A stretch of DNA of 64,000 nt from the NCBI GenBank assembly GCA_035516155.1, contig DATJAP010000021.1, positions 1 through 64,000 of the forward strand, written 5' to 3'. This stretch comes from JAJYKN01 sp035516155. GTDB taxonomy: Bacteria; Nitrospirota; UBA9217. The position numbers were made by a program, and so were the translations under genes. Numbering within the stretch: the first letter of the stretch is position 1; every line of letters starts with the position of its first letter. Below the pieces are notes generated by a model. The model made no database searches. It worked only from the letters and a program-made list of their open reading frames with translations, and was not told the DNA's origin. Positions 1-10,011 of this stretch are shown in pieces.

Positions 1-1
1 C

Positions 2-520
2 AAGGCCAAGATCGAAGATTCGCCGATTCCGCTCGCTATCATGACCGTTGATATAGGAACCGGGGAAAAGGTAGTGCTGCGAAAGGGAGAGGTTGCTCCC
101 GCCGTCATGGCCAGTAATGCCGTGCCCGGAATTTACCGGCCTATATTCATTGACGGGCGGATGTTGGTGGACGGGGGGATAGCGGAAGATGTACCCATTT
201 CGCCACTCAAGCCCATGGGAGCCGACGTGGTCGTTGCCGTGAACCTGAGCGCGGAGCGGCGGTACAGCACACCTAACGATATCATAGACATCATTCTCAA
301 TGCCATCGATATTGCAATCGATGAGAATACCAAGGTGCAGGTGCGGCAGGCCGACGTACTCATCGAACCTCAGTTGTCCCATTTCCCTCGCATGGAGGTG
401 AAAAAGGTTGATGAACTTATCGCGGAAGGGTATCGGTCGACGAAAGCGAGTATAGTTAAAATTAAGCGCCTCTTGAATAAGGCTCCTAAACATAAGCCTG
501 CTACCAGGACTGCGCATTAA
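2..520 (+). CDS. patatin-like phospholipase family protein (3' part)
   Basis: C-terminal portion of a patatin-like serine hydrolase of the RssA/YlbK kind; the 5' end with the GxSxG nucleophile lies outside the window. The reading frame is open from base 2. The segment MLVDGGIAEDVPISPL carries the DGG motif that supplies the catalytic aspartate of the Ser-Asp dyad. It is preceded by a typical family stretch on choosing acceptable states (VMASNAVPGIYRP). The tail is basic and charged. Expected activity is lipid acyl hydrolysis at the membrane; the substrate cannot be predicted. No co-directional gene follows for more than 5 kb, so it ends its transcription unit. Confidence 0.85.
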   Translation, partial: KAKIEDSPIPLAIMTVDIGTGEKVVLRKGEVAPAVMASNAVPGIYRPIFIDGRMLVDGGIAEDVPISPLKPMGADVVVAVNLSAERRYSTPNDIIDIILNAIDIAIDENTKVQVRQADVLIEPQLSHFPRMEVKKVDELIAEGYRSTKASIVKIKRLLNKAPKHKPATRTAH

Positions 521-1001
521 TTTATTTTGAGGGAGGATAGCAGTAGCGGCCTTGTGTACTTGAAGTGCGAGGTGAGGTCTCCTTCCTTGACGTTCCGACG
601 TGATCGATTCTCTTTCCCCCGCGTACATCACAGCAATCCGGAAACCCATCGGTTCGCCGTAATCTTGCTCACTCTCTTTAACAACCCATTATGATAAAGA
701 CAAGTTCTGCTGGCAGAGGAAGCCATTCAATGAATTGAAGGAACCCCGTATTCGCGTGCCGCAAAATACCTCATGCAAAATTCCACGTGAAAATGTGATA
801 GATCACACACACCTTTTGGAAAAGAATCACAATTGTACTTTCGGCAAACTTATGGTTCCACAAGGGCGTCTGTGCGCAGCGAAATAATCATTATTTTGGC
901 TGTCTGCCTGCAATCTTATGCATCCATAGTAGGCAAACTGAAGGGCATAGTAACTTTTTTTAGAACGTATCCCTCCCTCTGCCTTTTGCTGTCCCGTAAA
1001 A
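521..1001. other. intergenic, no gene seen
   Basis: This stretch lies between the convergent ends of the patatin gene and the leftward glycosyltransferase gene. Short open frames occur on both strands but none has a ribosome site or a recognisable motif. No convincing hairpin terminator was found. Confidence 0.5.
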
Positions 1002-1829
1002 CTATAAAGGTCTGATCCCGTTTTTGCAAAATGTCTCCTTGTTTTCAATTCTTCTTTTGATGATTTTGAGACTATTTTGATATTTTTCGCTCTGAAAACT
1101 CCACGATGCCGGATGCCATAAATGGAATACTATAGCCAGCCCTCGTACTGACCGTATTTTTTTACCCTGGTTCAAGACCCTGATACCAAGATCGTTATCC
1201 TCGAGTGATCCGTCGGAGAAATCCTCGTCACAGCCGTTAATCGCAACGAATAAGTCCTTATTCAAGCTGAAGTTGCACCCCCAGACGCCATCGTCGGTTA
1301 TCCTGTCGCGGTGCGAAAGGCGTCGAAGAATAGAATTTCTGACCATCAGCGCCTCTTCAACTTTACGCGAGCCGCCCTTGGCTGCATCCCAGATAAGCCT
1401 TGGGCTGAAGGTATTAAGTATCCTTTTGCGTGCAAGCAGACTTTCCGTCAATGCTTTCCCTATTTCAACGCGTTTGCCACTCAGAATCGCATCAGGACTG
1501 CCGCGTTCCACGTGAGACCGTACGAAATGCCTGTGCGCCATACAGTCTCCATCGATAAAAATCAGATAATCACCGCTCGACTGACGCACTGTTTCATTCA
1601 ATATCTTAGGTTTTCTGAAGCCAAGATCATCCTGCCAGACGTGGTTGACGGGAAACAGATCCCGAAGAGCCATCTTCATTTCTTGCACCGCTTCACGAGT
1701 CTCCCTGCCACTGCCATCGTCAGCAATCATAACTTCATTCGGTAGCAAGCTTTGATTAGCAAGACTCAGAAGAGACAGCCTTAGAGCCTGTGGCCGGTTA
1801 TAGGTCGGGACAATGACCGTAATGTTCAT
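1002..1829 (-). CDS. glycosyltransferase family 2 with galactosyltransferase-type C-terminal segment
   Basis: A 275-residue GT-A fold glycosyltransferase. The N-terminus VIVPTYNRPQALRLSLLSL is the family 2 start. ADDGSG at about 35-40 and FIDGDC near 90 are the nucleotide-sugar and metal binding (DxD-like) motifs. The C-terminal part (VWGCNFSLNKDLF, then FSDGSLEDNDLGIRV) resembles the Glyco_transf_7C segment of chondroitin-polymerase-like enzymes, with ED as the probable catalytic base region. There are no membrane helices. It probably adds a sugar to a surface polysaccharide or lipid; donor and acceptor are unknown. It is the last gene of a leftward series that starts at hsp20, lying 50 bp after lipA. 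No strong Shine-Dalgarno sequence is visible. Confidence 0.85.
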   Translation of the reverse strand: MNITVIVPTYNRPQALRLSLLSLANQSLLPNEVMIADDGSGRETREAVQEMKMALRDLFPVNHVWQDDLGFRKPKILNETVRQSSGDYLIFIDGDCMAHRHFVRSHVERGSPDAILSGKRVEIGKALTESLLARKRILNTFSPRLIWDAAKGGSRKVEEALMVRNSILRRLSHRDRITDDGVWGCNFSLNKDLFVAINGCDEDFSDGSLEDNDLGIRVLNQGKKIRSVRGLAIVFHLWHPASWSFQSEKYQNSLKIIKRRIENKETFCKNGIRPL

Positions 1830-1879
1830 CTTGCGGTATTCCTGTGCTTACTATTTTTTTTCAGAAAATATGAAATACA

Positions 1880-2764
1880 TCACAATGAAGGCTCTGATTC
1901 AGTCATATGCTTCTCCGCATGATAGGAGCTTCTTACCAGTGGGCCAGCCACGACATGTCTGAAACCCATTGCTATCGCCTCATCACGAAGTTCAAGGAAT
2001 TCATCAGGATGGTAATACCGCTCGACCGGGAGAGAGTTCTTACCCGGCCGAAGATACTGACCGATTGTCAAAAGGGAGCAGCCGGCCTTCCGCAAGTCAT
2101 GCAAAACCGTGAAAATTTCTCTTCTCCCCTCCCCTAAACCGAGCATCATCCCCGTTTTTGTTACAGCGCCGAACGCATGTGCTCGCGATAGCAGTTCTAT
2201 TGACCTGCCATAATCCGCCTGTGGCCGGACACATTTATAAAGAGATGGCACAGTTTCTATGTTGTGGTTCAAAACAGTGGGGTTTGCTTCGAGCACTATA
2301 TGAAGAGCTGACTCAGATCCTTGAAAATCGGGGATCAGTACTTCGACACGGCATAACGGCATCCGCTTGCGAATCTCCCTTATGGTCTCCGCAAATAGTG
2401 CGGATCCACCGTCGGGCAGATCGTCCCTCGTGACCGAAGTAATTACAGCGTAGGAGAGCTGCAGTGCTTCAACAGCCCTTGCGACCCGAGCCGGTTCATC
2501 CGCTTCAATGCTTTGCGGTGTTCCTTTTGGCACGTTGCAGAAACGACATGACCGCGTACAGCTGTTTCCGAGGATCAGAAATGTCGCTGTGCCGGCATTC
2601 CAGCATTCTGTCTGATTCGGGCAGGCAGCACTCATGCAGACCGTGTGCAGTTTGTTCTTTTTAATCAGGTTTCGCACTTCCCCCATACGATCGCTCGTCG
2701 TAAGTCGTATTTTGAACCAAGGCGGAAGCCGTTCTGCATGTCCTGATTGATAAACCTTATGCAT
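1880..2764 (-). CDS. lipA: lipoyl synthase
   Basis: Radical-SAM enzyme that inserts two sulfurs into octanoyl groups on lipoyl domains. All family signatures are present in 294 residues. The auxiliary cluster ligands are C43, C48 and C54 (CX4CX5C). The radical-SAM cluster ligands are C69, C73 and C76 (CTRSCRFC). The conserved RSSY serine motif sits near the C-terminus (VRSSYHAEKH). No lipB is visible nearby. The gene starts 60 bp after lon in the same direction, so it may share lon transcripts. The ribosome site is weak; the start was chosen for normal family length. Confidence 0.97.
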   Translation of the reverse strand: MHKVYQSGHAERLPPWFKIRLTTSDRMGEVRNLIKKNKLHTVCMSAACPNQTECWNAGTATFLILGNSCTRSCRFCNVPKGTPQSIEADEPARVARAVEALQLSYAVITSVTRDDLPDGGSALFAETIREIRKRMPLCRVEVLIPDFQGSESALHIVLEANPTVLNHNIETVPSLYKCVRPQADYGRSIELLSRAHAFGAVTKTGMMLGLGEGRREIFTVLHDLRKAGCSLLTIGQYLRPGKNSLPVERYYHPDEFLELRDEAIAMGFRHVVAGPLVRSSYHAEKHMTESEPSL

Positions 2765-2823
2765 GATTATTCATTTTGAGCGCCGAGCCTGAATTTTGCC
2801 TATTCCCAACAAAGAACGGAAAG

Positions 2824-5190
2824 CTATATCAACGCGTTGTTAATGACCTGATCGATGGTGTCCGCGAAGATAAAATTCATTTCCTTCCGCACATCCTCAG
2901 GTACGTCCTCGAGATCGTTCCTGTTTTTTTCCGGTAGAATGACAGTCTTGATCCCCGCTCGTTTAGCGGCCAGCACTTTCTCTTTCACCCCACCAATCGG
3001 CATGACCTTGCCGCGGAGCGTGATCTCACCCGTCATAGCCAAGTCATGCTTCACCAGCCTACCGGTGAGCATGGATACGATCGCGGTGGCCATGGTAACG
3101 CCCGCGGAGGGCCCGTCCTTCGGAATTGCTCCCGCCGGCACGTGAATGTGGATATCGGATTTCTCGAAGAAGTCCTTTTTAATTCCGAATGTCTCGGCTT
3201 GCGAACGAACATAGGACAACGCAGCCTGGGCTGATTCCTTCATAACATCGCCGAGCTGTCCGGTGAGCGTCAGCTGTTTGTTCCCGGGCATCTGCGTCGC
3301 TTCCACAAAGAGGATGTCCCCTCCGGTCGGCGTCCAAGCCAGTCCGGTGACTACACCGGGCCGGTCGATCATGATCGCGGTTTCCGCAAAAAACTTCGGT
3401 TTGCCGAGATAGTCGTGGAGTTCCTCCCCCTTGATCGTTATCGGCGTTGGTTTTCCTTCAGCCACTGCCTTGGCCACCTTACGGCAGACATTTGCGATTT
3501 CACGCTCAAGGTTCCTGACTCCGGCCTCGCGCGTGTAGTCCTTAATGATTCCCCTGAGCGCATCTTCCTGAAATACGACTTCCTCAGGCTTGAGCGCGTT
3601 GGCCTTGATCTCCTTCGGGATGAGATATTTCTGCGCTATGTTCAGTTTTTCATGTTCCGTATATCCTGGCAGCGTGATCAATTCCATGCGGTCAAGAAGC
3701 GGCGGTGGAATCGTTTCAAGCTGATTGGCTGTCGTAATGAACATAACCTTCGAAAGATCGAAAGGGACATCGAGATAGTTGTCGCGAAAGTCCTTGTTCT
3801 GTTCGGGGTCGAGCACCTCCAGCAGGGCTGACGACGGATCTCCCCGCCAGTCCGAGCCGATCTTGTCTACCTCATCGAGCATGATAACCGGATCTCTCGT
3901 CTCTACCCGTTTGAGTGCCTGGATGATGCGGCCAGGCATGGAACCGATGTAGGTGCGACGGTGGCCGCGAATCTCGGCTTCATCATGCAGCCCTCCGAAG
4001 GACTGGCGCATAAACTTCCTGCCCAGAGCGCGGGCGATGGACTGGCCTAGCGAGGTTTTCCCCACGCCCGGGGGGCCGACGAAACAGAGGATCGGCTCCC
4101 GCGTCTTTATCCCCTCCTGGGAGCCTCGTTCTTCGCCCAACTTCTTGACAGAAAGGTATTCCAGAATGCGGTTTTTCACTTTTTCGAGATCATAGTGGTC
4201 TTCATCGAGGGTGATCTTGGCCTTTGCAATATCGATGGCTGTGGCCGAAGTCTTGTTCCACGGGAGGCTCGTCATCCATTCCAGATACGTGCGGATGACC
4301 GAATACTCGGGGGATGATGCGGAAAGCTTTTCCATGCGTCCCAGCTCGCGCTTGGCCTCTTTATCAGCTTCAGCAGGCAGCTTAGCCTGATCGATCTTTT
4401 CGCGCAGGTTTTTAATCTCCGACCCTTCATCTGCCTCCTCGCCGAGTTCCTTGCGGATGGCCGAAAGCTGTTGCCGGAGCAAATATTCCCGTTCCGCTTT
4501 CTGCATCTGATCCCGGGCCTGCCCCTGGATTTTTCTTCCCAGTTCAAGAACCTCGACTTCGCGATTCAGGTATTGCATGAGCTTGTTAAGCTTTTCGAAA
4601 ACCGAGTCCGACTCAAGTATCTCCTGTCGCTGCGGAAGGTCAATCCTGATATTGGTGGCAATGAGATAAGCAAGCTGCCGCGGATCGTCGATGTTTACCG
4701 CGGCCGAGGATAGCTCTTCGGGCATGTTCGGCGTCAGCGATACCATTTTCTGAAACATCTCGGATATCCCGCGCATGAGCGCATCAAGCTCGACTGATTT
4801 GTCCGATTTGTCCGGCTGTGCTGAGACACGTGCTTTTATGTAGGGATCGGTTTGGATAAACTCCGCTATTTTAATCCGCTCGATTCCCTGAACAAGAACC
4901 CGGAGCGTACCATCAGGCACTTTGATCATCTGGAGGATTCGCGCCATGGTACCCACCGAGTAAATGTCGCCTATACCGGAAACTTCGATGTCTATTTTCC
5001 GCTGTGCCGTTAATGCAAGAATTTTATCTCCCACCGTCACGTCGTTGATAAGCTTGATCGACTTTTCCTTGCCGATCACAAGCGGATATACAGTGAGGGG
5101 GTATACAACAGTATCTTTAAGCGGCAACAAAGGGAGTTCCGCGGGCACTGATGGAATTTTCTCCTGGTTGCTGTCTTGCGGTATATCCAT
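2824..5190 (-). CDS. lon: ATP-dependent protease Lon
   Basis: Cytoplasmic AAA+ serine protease that degrades misfolded and regulatory proteins. The order is an N-terminal LON substrate domain (ELPLLPLKDTVVYPL), a coiled middle segment, an AAA+ domain with Walker A GPPGVGKTS and Walker B PVIMLDEVDKIG, and a C-terminal protease domain. The catalytic serine is in PKDGPSAGVTMAT and the lysine in GGVKEKVLAAKRAG. From the chosen start it has 788 residues, close to E. coli Lon (784). I place the start at MDIPQDS because GAGGAG lies just upstream; an earlier in-frame ATG at 5247 lacks one. It follows hsp20 by 73 bp, forming a protein quality control unit. Confidence 0.98.
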   Translation of the reverse strand: MDIPQDSNQEKIPSVPAELPLLPLKDTVVYPLTVYPLVIGKEKSIKLINDVTVGDKILALTAQRKIDIEVSGIGDIYSVGTMARILQMIKVPDGTLRVLVQGIERIKIAEFIQTDPYIKARVSAQPDKSDKSVELDALMRGISEMFQKMVSLTPNMPEELSSAAVNIDDPRQLAYLIATNIRIDLPQRQEILESDSVFEKLNKLMQYLNREVEVLELGRKIQGQARDQMQKAEREYLLRQQLSAIRKELGEEADEGSEIKNLREKIDQAKLPAEADKEAKRELGRMEKLSASSPEYSVIRTYLEWMTSLPWNKTSATAIDIAKAKITLDEDHYDLEKVKNRILEYLSVKKLGEERGSQEGIKTREPILCFVGPPGVGKTSLGQSIARALGRKFMRQSFGGLHDEAEIRGHRRTYIGSMPGRIIQALKRVETRDPVIMLDEVDKIGSDWRGDPSSALLEVLDPEQNKDFRDNYLDVPFDLSKVMFITTANQLETIPPPLLDRMELITLPGYTEHEKLNIAQKYLIPKEIKANALKPEEVVFQEDALRGIIKDYTREAGVRNLEREIANVCRKVAKAVAEGKPTPITIKGEELHDYLGKPKFFAETAIMIDRPGVVTGLAWTPTGGDILFVEATQMPGNKQLTLTGQLGDVMKESAQAALSYVRSQAETFGIKKDFFEKSDIHIHVPAGAIPKDGPSAGVTMATAIVSMLTGRLVKHDLAMTGEITLRGKVMPIGGVKEKVLAAKRAGIKTVILPEKNRNDLEDVPEDVRKEMNFIFADTIDQVINNALI

Positions 5191-5263
5191 GGATTTACTC
5201 CTCGTTTGTCTTTTTAAATATTTCAATAAAGTAGCACGTATATTCAAAGTAATTTCTTGCCTT

Positions 5264-5662
5264 TCAGCGTTTACGGAGAGTTATAATCAGCAGGCCATTT
5301 TTGTACTCTGCCGTGACCTGCTCATGATTCACAGGAGCATGCAATGCAATCTCAGCCCTGAATTCGCCATATTTGATCCCCAGCTGATGGCAAGCATTCA
5401 TTTTTGCCAAGTCCGGTTGTTCCCTTGCACCCTCCACCACGAGGAGATCGCTGAATAGCGTTACCAACATGTCGTCCTCGGCAACACCCGCCAGTTCCAC
5501 TACGACAATAATTTCATCGGGCGTTTCATAAATGTCTGTGGGGGGTCTCCATACAATCGGCGAATGAAGGGGCCAAGTACTGAACGACTCCCAGATATTC
5601 TGCGTAACTGCCTCAGGGCGTCCCCGTCGAGAATATTTATAAGCAATATATCGATAGCGCAC
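5264..5662 (-). CDS. Hsp20/alpha-crystallin family small heat shock protein
   Basis: A 132-residue small chaperone that holds unfolded proteins. The alpha-crystallin domain runs from about residue 38 (RPPTDIYETPDEIIVVVEL) to the C-terminus, ending in the characteristic NGLLIITLRKR strand. The C-terminal IxI extension used for oligomer assembly is absent or minimal. The start is GTG with AAAGGAGG about 8 bases upstream. It is the first gene of the leftward hsp20-lon series. A TATAAT-like -10 occurs on the minus strand at 5705-5710; no clear sigma-32 promoter was seen. Confidence 0.93.
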   Translation of the reverse strand: MRYRYIAYKYSRRGRPEAVTQNIWESFSTWPLHSPIVWRPPTDIYETPDEIIVVVELAGVAEDDMLVTLFSDLLVVEGAREQPDLAKMNACHQLGIKYGEFRAEIALHAPVNHEQVTAEYKNGLLIITLRKR

Positions 5663-5865
5663 GAGGGAAGCCTCCTTTCATAACAAAAGTTTTATATTTA
5701 GTTTATTATAACGTTTTTTCTCAGGAAAGAAAATGGAATAAAATTAGCAGATATCATTGATATTACGAAGAATAGCAGATGCCAGTCCGATTGTCAAAAG
5801 CAAAGGCCTGTTTCTCTCAAAATTTGGGGAGAAACTTGACAAAAATCACAATTTCTGATTCATTC

Positions 5866-5894
5866 TCGACATTATTATGTTTTTTTGCTATAGT
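5866..5894 (+). promoter_or_regulatory. candidate sigma70-type promoter for the formate dehydrogenase operon
   Basis: TCGACA (5866-5871), a 17-bp spacer and TATAGT (5889-5894) point right toward the formate dehydrogenase genes. A leader of about 175 bases would follow. The surrounding 5663-6075 intergenic region is AT-rich and also has to hold the hsp20 promoter on the other strand. Nothing else is recognisable in it. Confidence 0.45.
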
Positions 5895-6075
5895 AAGTGC
5901 TAATGAATTCATTGGGTAATTTAATTATTCTCTCTGATCTCATAAATTTCAAAATACCCTTTCTGAACTCCAGTTAGCCAATGGCTCATTACACGTACTA
6001 GAGCTTCGCAGCATTGTATTCCTCACATCGATTCAAAAAACATAAAGTCAAAATCGGTATTAAGGAGGAAGGGAC

Positions 6076-9000
6076 ATGGGAGTATCAAGACGTGAGTTTA
6101 TGAAGCTATCCGGCAGTTCTGTTCTTCTCGGCTCACTCGGTGTCAGCGTTGATACGGCAGAGGCCGCTGCGCAGGAGCTCAGGATCAAGGATGCCAAAGA
6201 AACGAAAACCATCTGCCCTTACTGCTCCGTCGGGTGCGGGATTATCGTCCACACAAAGGACGGAAAAGTCGTGAACACCGAAGGCGATCCCGATCATCCG
6301 ATAAATGAGGGAACGCTCTGCTCCAAAGGCGCATCGTTGTTCGAGGTCATTAATAATTCGCAGAGGCTCATCAAGCCGAAATATCGGGCAGCAGGCGCAA
6401 CGGAATGGAAAGAAGTGGAATGGGACTGGACCCTTGATGAAATTGCGAAAAGAGTCAAGGACACCCGCGACCGGAGTTTCAAAACAACCTCGAAATCAAA
6501 GGTAAAGGAAAAAGCAGCTGACGGCACGGAAAAAGATGTCGAGAAGGACTTTGTCGTAAACAGGACCGACGCCATCGCCCACGTCGGGAGTGCTGCCCTC
6601 GATAACGAAGAATGCTACATGCTCCAGAAATTGCTGAGATCCTGGGGCTTGGTATATATAGAACACCAAGCGCGCATTTGACACTCCGCGACGGTAGCGG
6701 CTCTGGGAGAGTCGTTCGGACGCGGTGCAATGACGAATCACTGGATCGATATTCGCAATGCCGATGTAATACTCGTTATGGGGAGCAATCCCGCCTCAAA
6801 CCACCCCATTTCCATGAAATGGATCGCGAAGGCACGGGAACAGGGTGGAAAGCTGATCGTCGTCGATCCTCGCTTCACGCAGACCGCGGCAAAGGCTGAC
6901 CTCTACGCGCCGATGCGCTCCGGCACGGACATCGCCTTTCTCGGCGGCATGATCAAGTACATTCTTGACAATAACCTTTATTTCAAAGAATACGTCATCG
7001 AGTACACCAATGCTCCGTTCCTTATCAACACTGATTTCAAGGGCCCCGGCGACCTGGGCGGCCTGTTCTCGGGCTATGATGATAAAACGAGGAAGTACGA
7101 CAAAAAGACCTGGTCTTTCCAGATGGACGAAAATGGTGTCCCCAAGAAGGACCCCACGCTCCAAAACCCCCATTGTGTATACCAGCTCCTGAAGAAGCAT
7201 TACTCACGCTACACCATCGATAAGGTCTCGAATATCACCGGCACGCCCAAGGAAAAACTTCTGGAGGTCTATAAACTTTACGCTTCCACAGGGAAACCGA
7301 ACCGGGTCGGAACCGAGCTGTACGCCATGGGATGGACGCAGCATACAATCGGGACGCAGAATATTCGGGCTATGTCGATCATTCAGCTGCTGCTCGGCAA
7401 TATAGGTAAGGCGGGCGGCGGTATCAACGCGCTGCGCGGCGAAAGCAATGTTCAGGGCTCGACTGATCACGGCCTCCTGTTCAATACGCTCACAGGTTAT
7501 CTCCCGACGCCGACAGGGCCGATCGTCGATCTCAAATCCTATATCGAGAAATACACCCCCAAGACCAAGGACCCGAAGAGCGTGAACTGGTGGTCGAACC
7601 GCGGGAAATACGTAACCAGCTACCTCAAGGCGATATACGGTCATGCGGCGCAGAAAGAGAACGACTTCGGCTATTCCTGGCTTCCGAAGCTTGACGAGAA
7701 CATGAATGCATCATGGCTCATGCTCTTCGACCAAATGCTCCAGGGAAAATTCGAAGGTTTCTTCGCTTGGGGCCAGAATCCCGCATGCTCAGGAGCAAAT
7801 TCAAACAAGACCAGAAGCGCGCTCGCCAAGCTGAAATGGATGGTGAACGTCAATCTTTTCGATAATGAAACCGGTTCATTCTGGAGAGGTCCGGGAATGA
7901 ATCCCAAGGACATACAGACCGAGGTGTTCCTTCTTCCTGCTGCTTCGTCCGTGGAAAAAGAAGGCAGCATCTCGAACTCCGGCCGGTGGGCGCAATGGCG
8001 GTACAAGGCTGTCGAACCAATCGGACAAGCCAAGCCTGATGCAGCCATCATGAACGAACTTTACTTCCGTGTGAAGATGCTTTACCAGAAAGAAGGCGGT
8101 AAATACCCGGCGCCCATCCTGAACCTTACCTGGAACTATGGTGAAAAAGGTCCTGACGGCAAGGTAAAGGAAGTCGATATCCACAACGTGGCCAAAGAGA
8201 TCAATGGCTATTATCTGGAGGACGTTTACGACAAGAGTTTAACGCCGCCGAAGCTCCTCGGTAAAAAAGGCGACCTTTGCGCGACCTTTGTTCACCTCCA
8301 GAGTGACGGATCGACCTCCTGCGGGAACTGGATCTATTCCCAGAGTTATACTCAGAAGGAAGGCAAGATCATAAACATGATGGCGCGTCGGGGGAAGAAA
8401 GACCCTACCGGTCTTGGCATGTATCCTGAATGGTCCTGGGCATGGCCGGTGAACAGGCGCATCATTTACAACCGCGCCTCGGTGGATCCTCAAGGTAAAC
8501 CATGGGATTCGAGGCGGGCGGTCATCAAATGGGACCCCGTCAAGGAAGATCCGGTTTCGAAAAAACCCGGCACTTGGGTCGGCGACGTGCCTGATGGCCC
8601 TGCGCCGCCCATGGCAACGGAAAAAGGCAAATACCCCTTTATCATGATGGTTAGCGGTGTGGGAGCTATCTTCGGGCCGGGACTGGCCGACGGTCCGTTT
8701 CCCGAGCACTATGAAGCGCTCGAATGCCCGCTTGAAGAGAACATGATGTCAAAGCAGCGGATAAATCCCACAATCAAGCTTTTCGGAAAAAAGGAGGATG
8801 TCTACTTTTCCTGCAACGTGCAGTACCCCTTTGTGGCGACCACTTACCGCGTGTCGGAACACTGGCAGACCGGGGTTATGACAAGACATGAGCCCTGGCA
8901 GCTCGAAATGCAGCCCCAGATGTTCCTCGAACTGAGCGAGGAACTGGCCAAGGAAAAAGACATAAAGAACGGGGAAAAAGTCATCGTCAAGTCGGGACGC

Positions 9001-9222
9001 GGACAAGTGTGGGCTATTGCTGTTGTGACGAACCGGTTCAAACCATTCAAAATCGCAGGTTCCACCGTACATCAGGTCGGCATTCCGTGGCACTTCGGCT
9101 GGCAGTATCCCGAAGACGGCAGCGGCGGAGACAGCGCAAACCTGCTCACCCCAACCGTCGGGGACGCCAATACCATGATACCAGAATCCAAGGCCTTCAT
9201 GGTCAATGTGGTTAAGGCATAG
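6076..9222 (+). CDS. fdnG: formate dehydrogenase, major (alpha) subunit, selenocysteine-containing
   Basis: Periplasmic molybdenum/tungsten formate dehydrogenase catalytic subunit, 1048 residues with selenocysteine 202 encoded by the in-frame TGA at 6679-6681. The frame is continuous across the TGA, and its surroundings (QARI-U-HSATVAAL, then FGRGAMTNHW) match the active site of FdnG/FdoG. A twin-arginine signal (SRREFMK) begins the protein. The [4Fe-4S] ligands are C47, C50, C54 and C82. The C-terminal molydopterin-dinucleotide binding domain includes GIPWHFGW. It should oxidise formate and pass electrons to the two following subunits. The ribosome site is AAGGAGG. It needs SelA/SelB/SelC and bis-MGD cofactor; mobA is in this window. 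Read conventionally, it would appear as two broken genes. Confidence 0.96.
6682..6722 (+). promoter_or_regulatory. candidate bacterial SECIS element
   Basis: The roughly 40 bases directly after the selenocysteine TGA can fold with CCG/CGG and CGAC/GTCG pairing below a GC-rich apical region containing GGCTCT. This is the position where bacterial SECIS hairpins bind SelB. The fold was judged by eye; the apical stem is weaker than in E. coli fdhF. Confidence 0.4.
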
Positions 9223-9231
9223 GGGGGAATC

Positions 9232-10011
9232 ATGTCGACAATTAAAGAAAACAGAAAAGCATTGCTCATATCGCCGGAGCTCTGCATCGGGTGCCGAGGC
9301 TGTCAGACTGCGTGCAAAAGCTGGAACCAGCTACCCGGCCAGAAGACGATAAACTACGGCACCATGCAGAATCCTCCGGACCTAACGCCTGTTTCGTTCA
9401 ACATCATCCGCTACAGCGAGGTCCCTTCGGACACCAACCCCGTACGGTGGCTCTTCGTGAGCAGGAGATGCATGCACTGTGGGGACGCGGGCTGCATGAA
9501 GATCTGTCCTGCTCCCGGTGCAATCTACCGTACCAAGGAAGGCGCGGTAGCCTATGACAAGGACAAATGCATCGGCTGTAAATTGTGTGTAGCCGGGTGT
9601 CCCTTCGATGTCCCGAGATACGATGCACAGGGGAAAATCTCAAAATGCCATCTTTGTTATGACCGTATCGCCGATGGACTATCCCCCGCTTGCGCCAAAA
9701 CCTGCCCCTCCGGCGCGATCAGGTTCGGCGACCGCGATGCATTGATCGACTCGGCCAAAAAAGCTGGATACGCCAAAGTATACGGTGAGGCAGATCTGAC
9801 CGGACTTGGGGCACTCTACGCCTTCAAGGACGCTCCGAAAATCTACGGAATGAACGAGAACCCCGCAATCGCGGAAAGCGTCATCTTCTGGAATACAGTG
9901 CTGAAGCCGCTGGCGGTGATCGGACTTGGCGGTATCGTTGCCGGCGCCCTGCTTCACTATGTCACCATCGGACCGCACAAGGACGCTGACGAGGAGGTGA
10001 AAAAACCATGA
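9232..10011 (+). CDS. fdnH: formate dehydrogenase iron-sulfur (beta) subunit
   Basis: A 259-residue electron-transfer subunit of the formate dehydrogenase complex. Four ferredoxin-like cysteine groups are visible: CIGCRGCQTAC, CMHCGDAGCMKIC, CIGCKLCVAGC and the CHLC/CAKTC pair, together binding four [4Fe-4S] clusters. One C-terminal membrane helix (VIGLGGIVAGALLHYVTIG) anchors it, as in FdnH. It relays electrons from the periplasmic alpha subunit to the cytochrome b subunit. It starts 9 bp after the alpha gene behind a GGGGG site and overlaps the next gene by ATGA. Confidence 0.95.
   Translation: MSTIKENRKALLISPELCIGCRGCQTACKSWNQLPGQKTINYGTMQNPPDLTPVSFNIIRYSEVPSDTNPVRWLFVSRRCMHCGDAGCMKICPAPGAIYRTKEGAVAYDKDKCIGCKLCVAGCPFDVPRYDAQGKISKCHLCYDRIADGLSPACAKTCPSGAIRFGDRDALIDSAKKAGYAKVYGEADLTGLGALYAFKDAPKIYGMNENPAIAESVIFWNTVLKPLAVIGLGGIVAGALLHYVTIGPHKDADEEVKKP

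Noticed and set aside
6682..6899. Formate dehydrogenase as two separate genes or a pseudogene
   Set aside because: Both halves are in the same frame across a single TGA, and the flanking residues match the selenocysteine site of FdnG.
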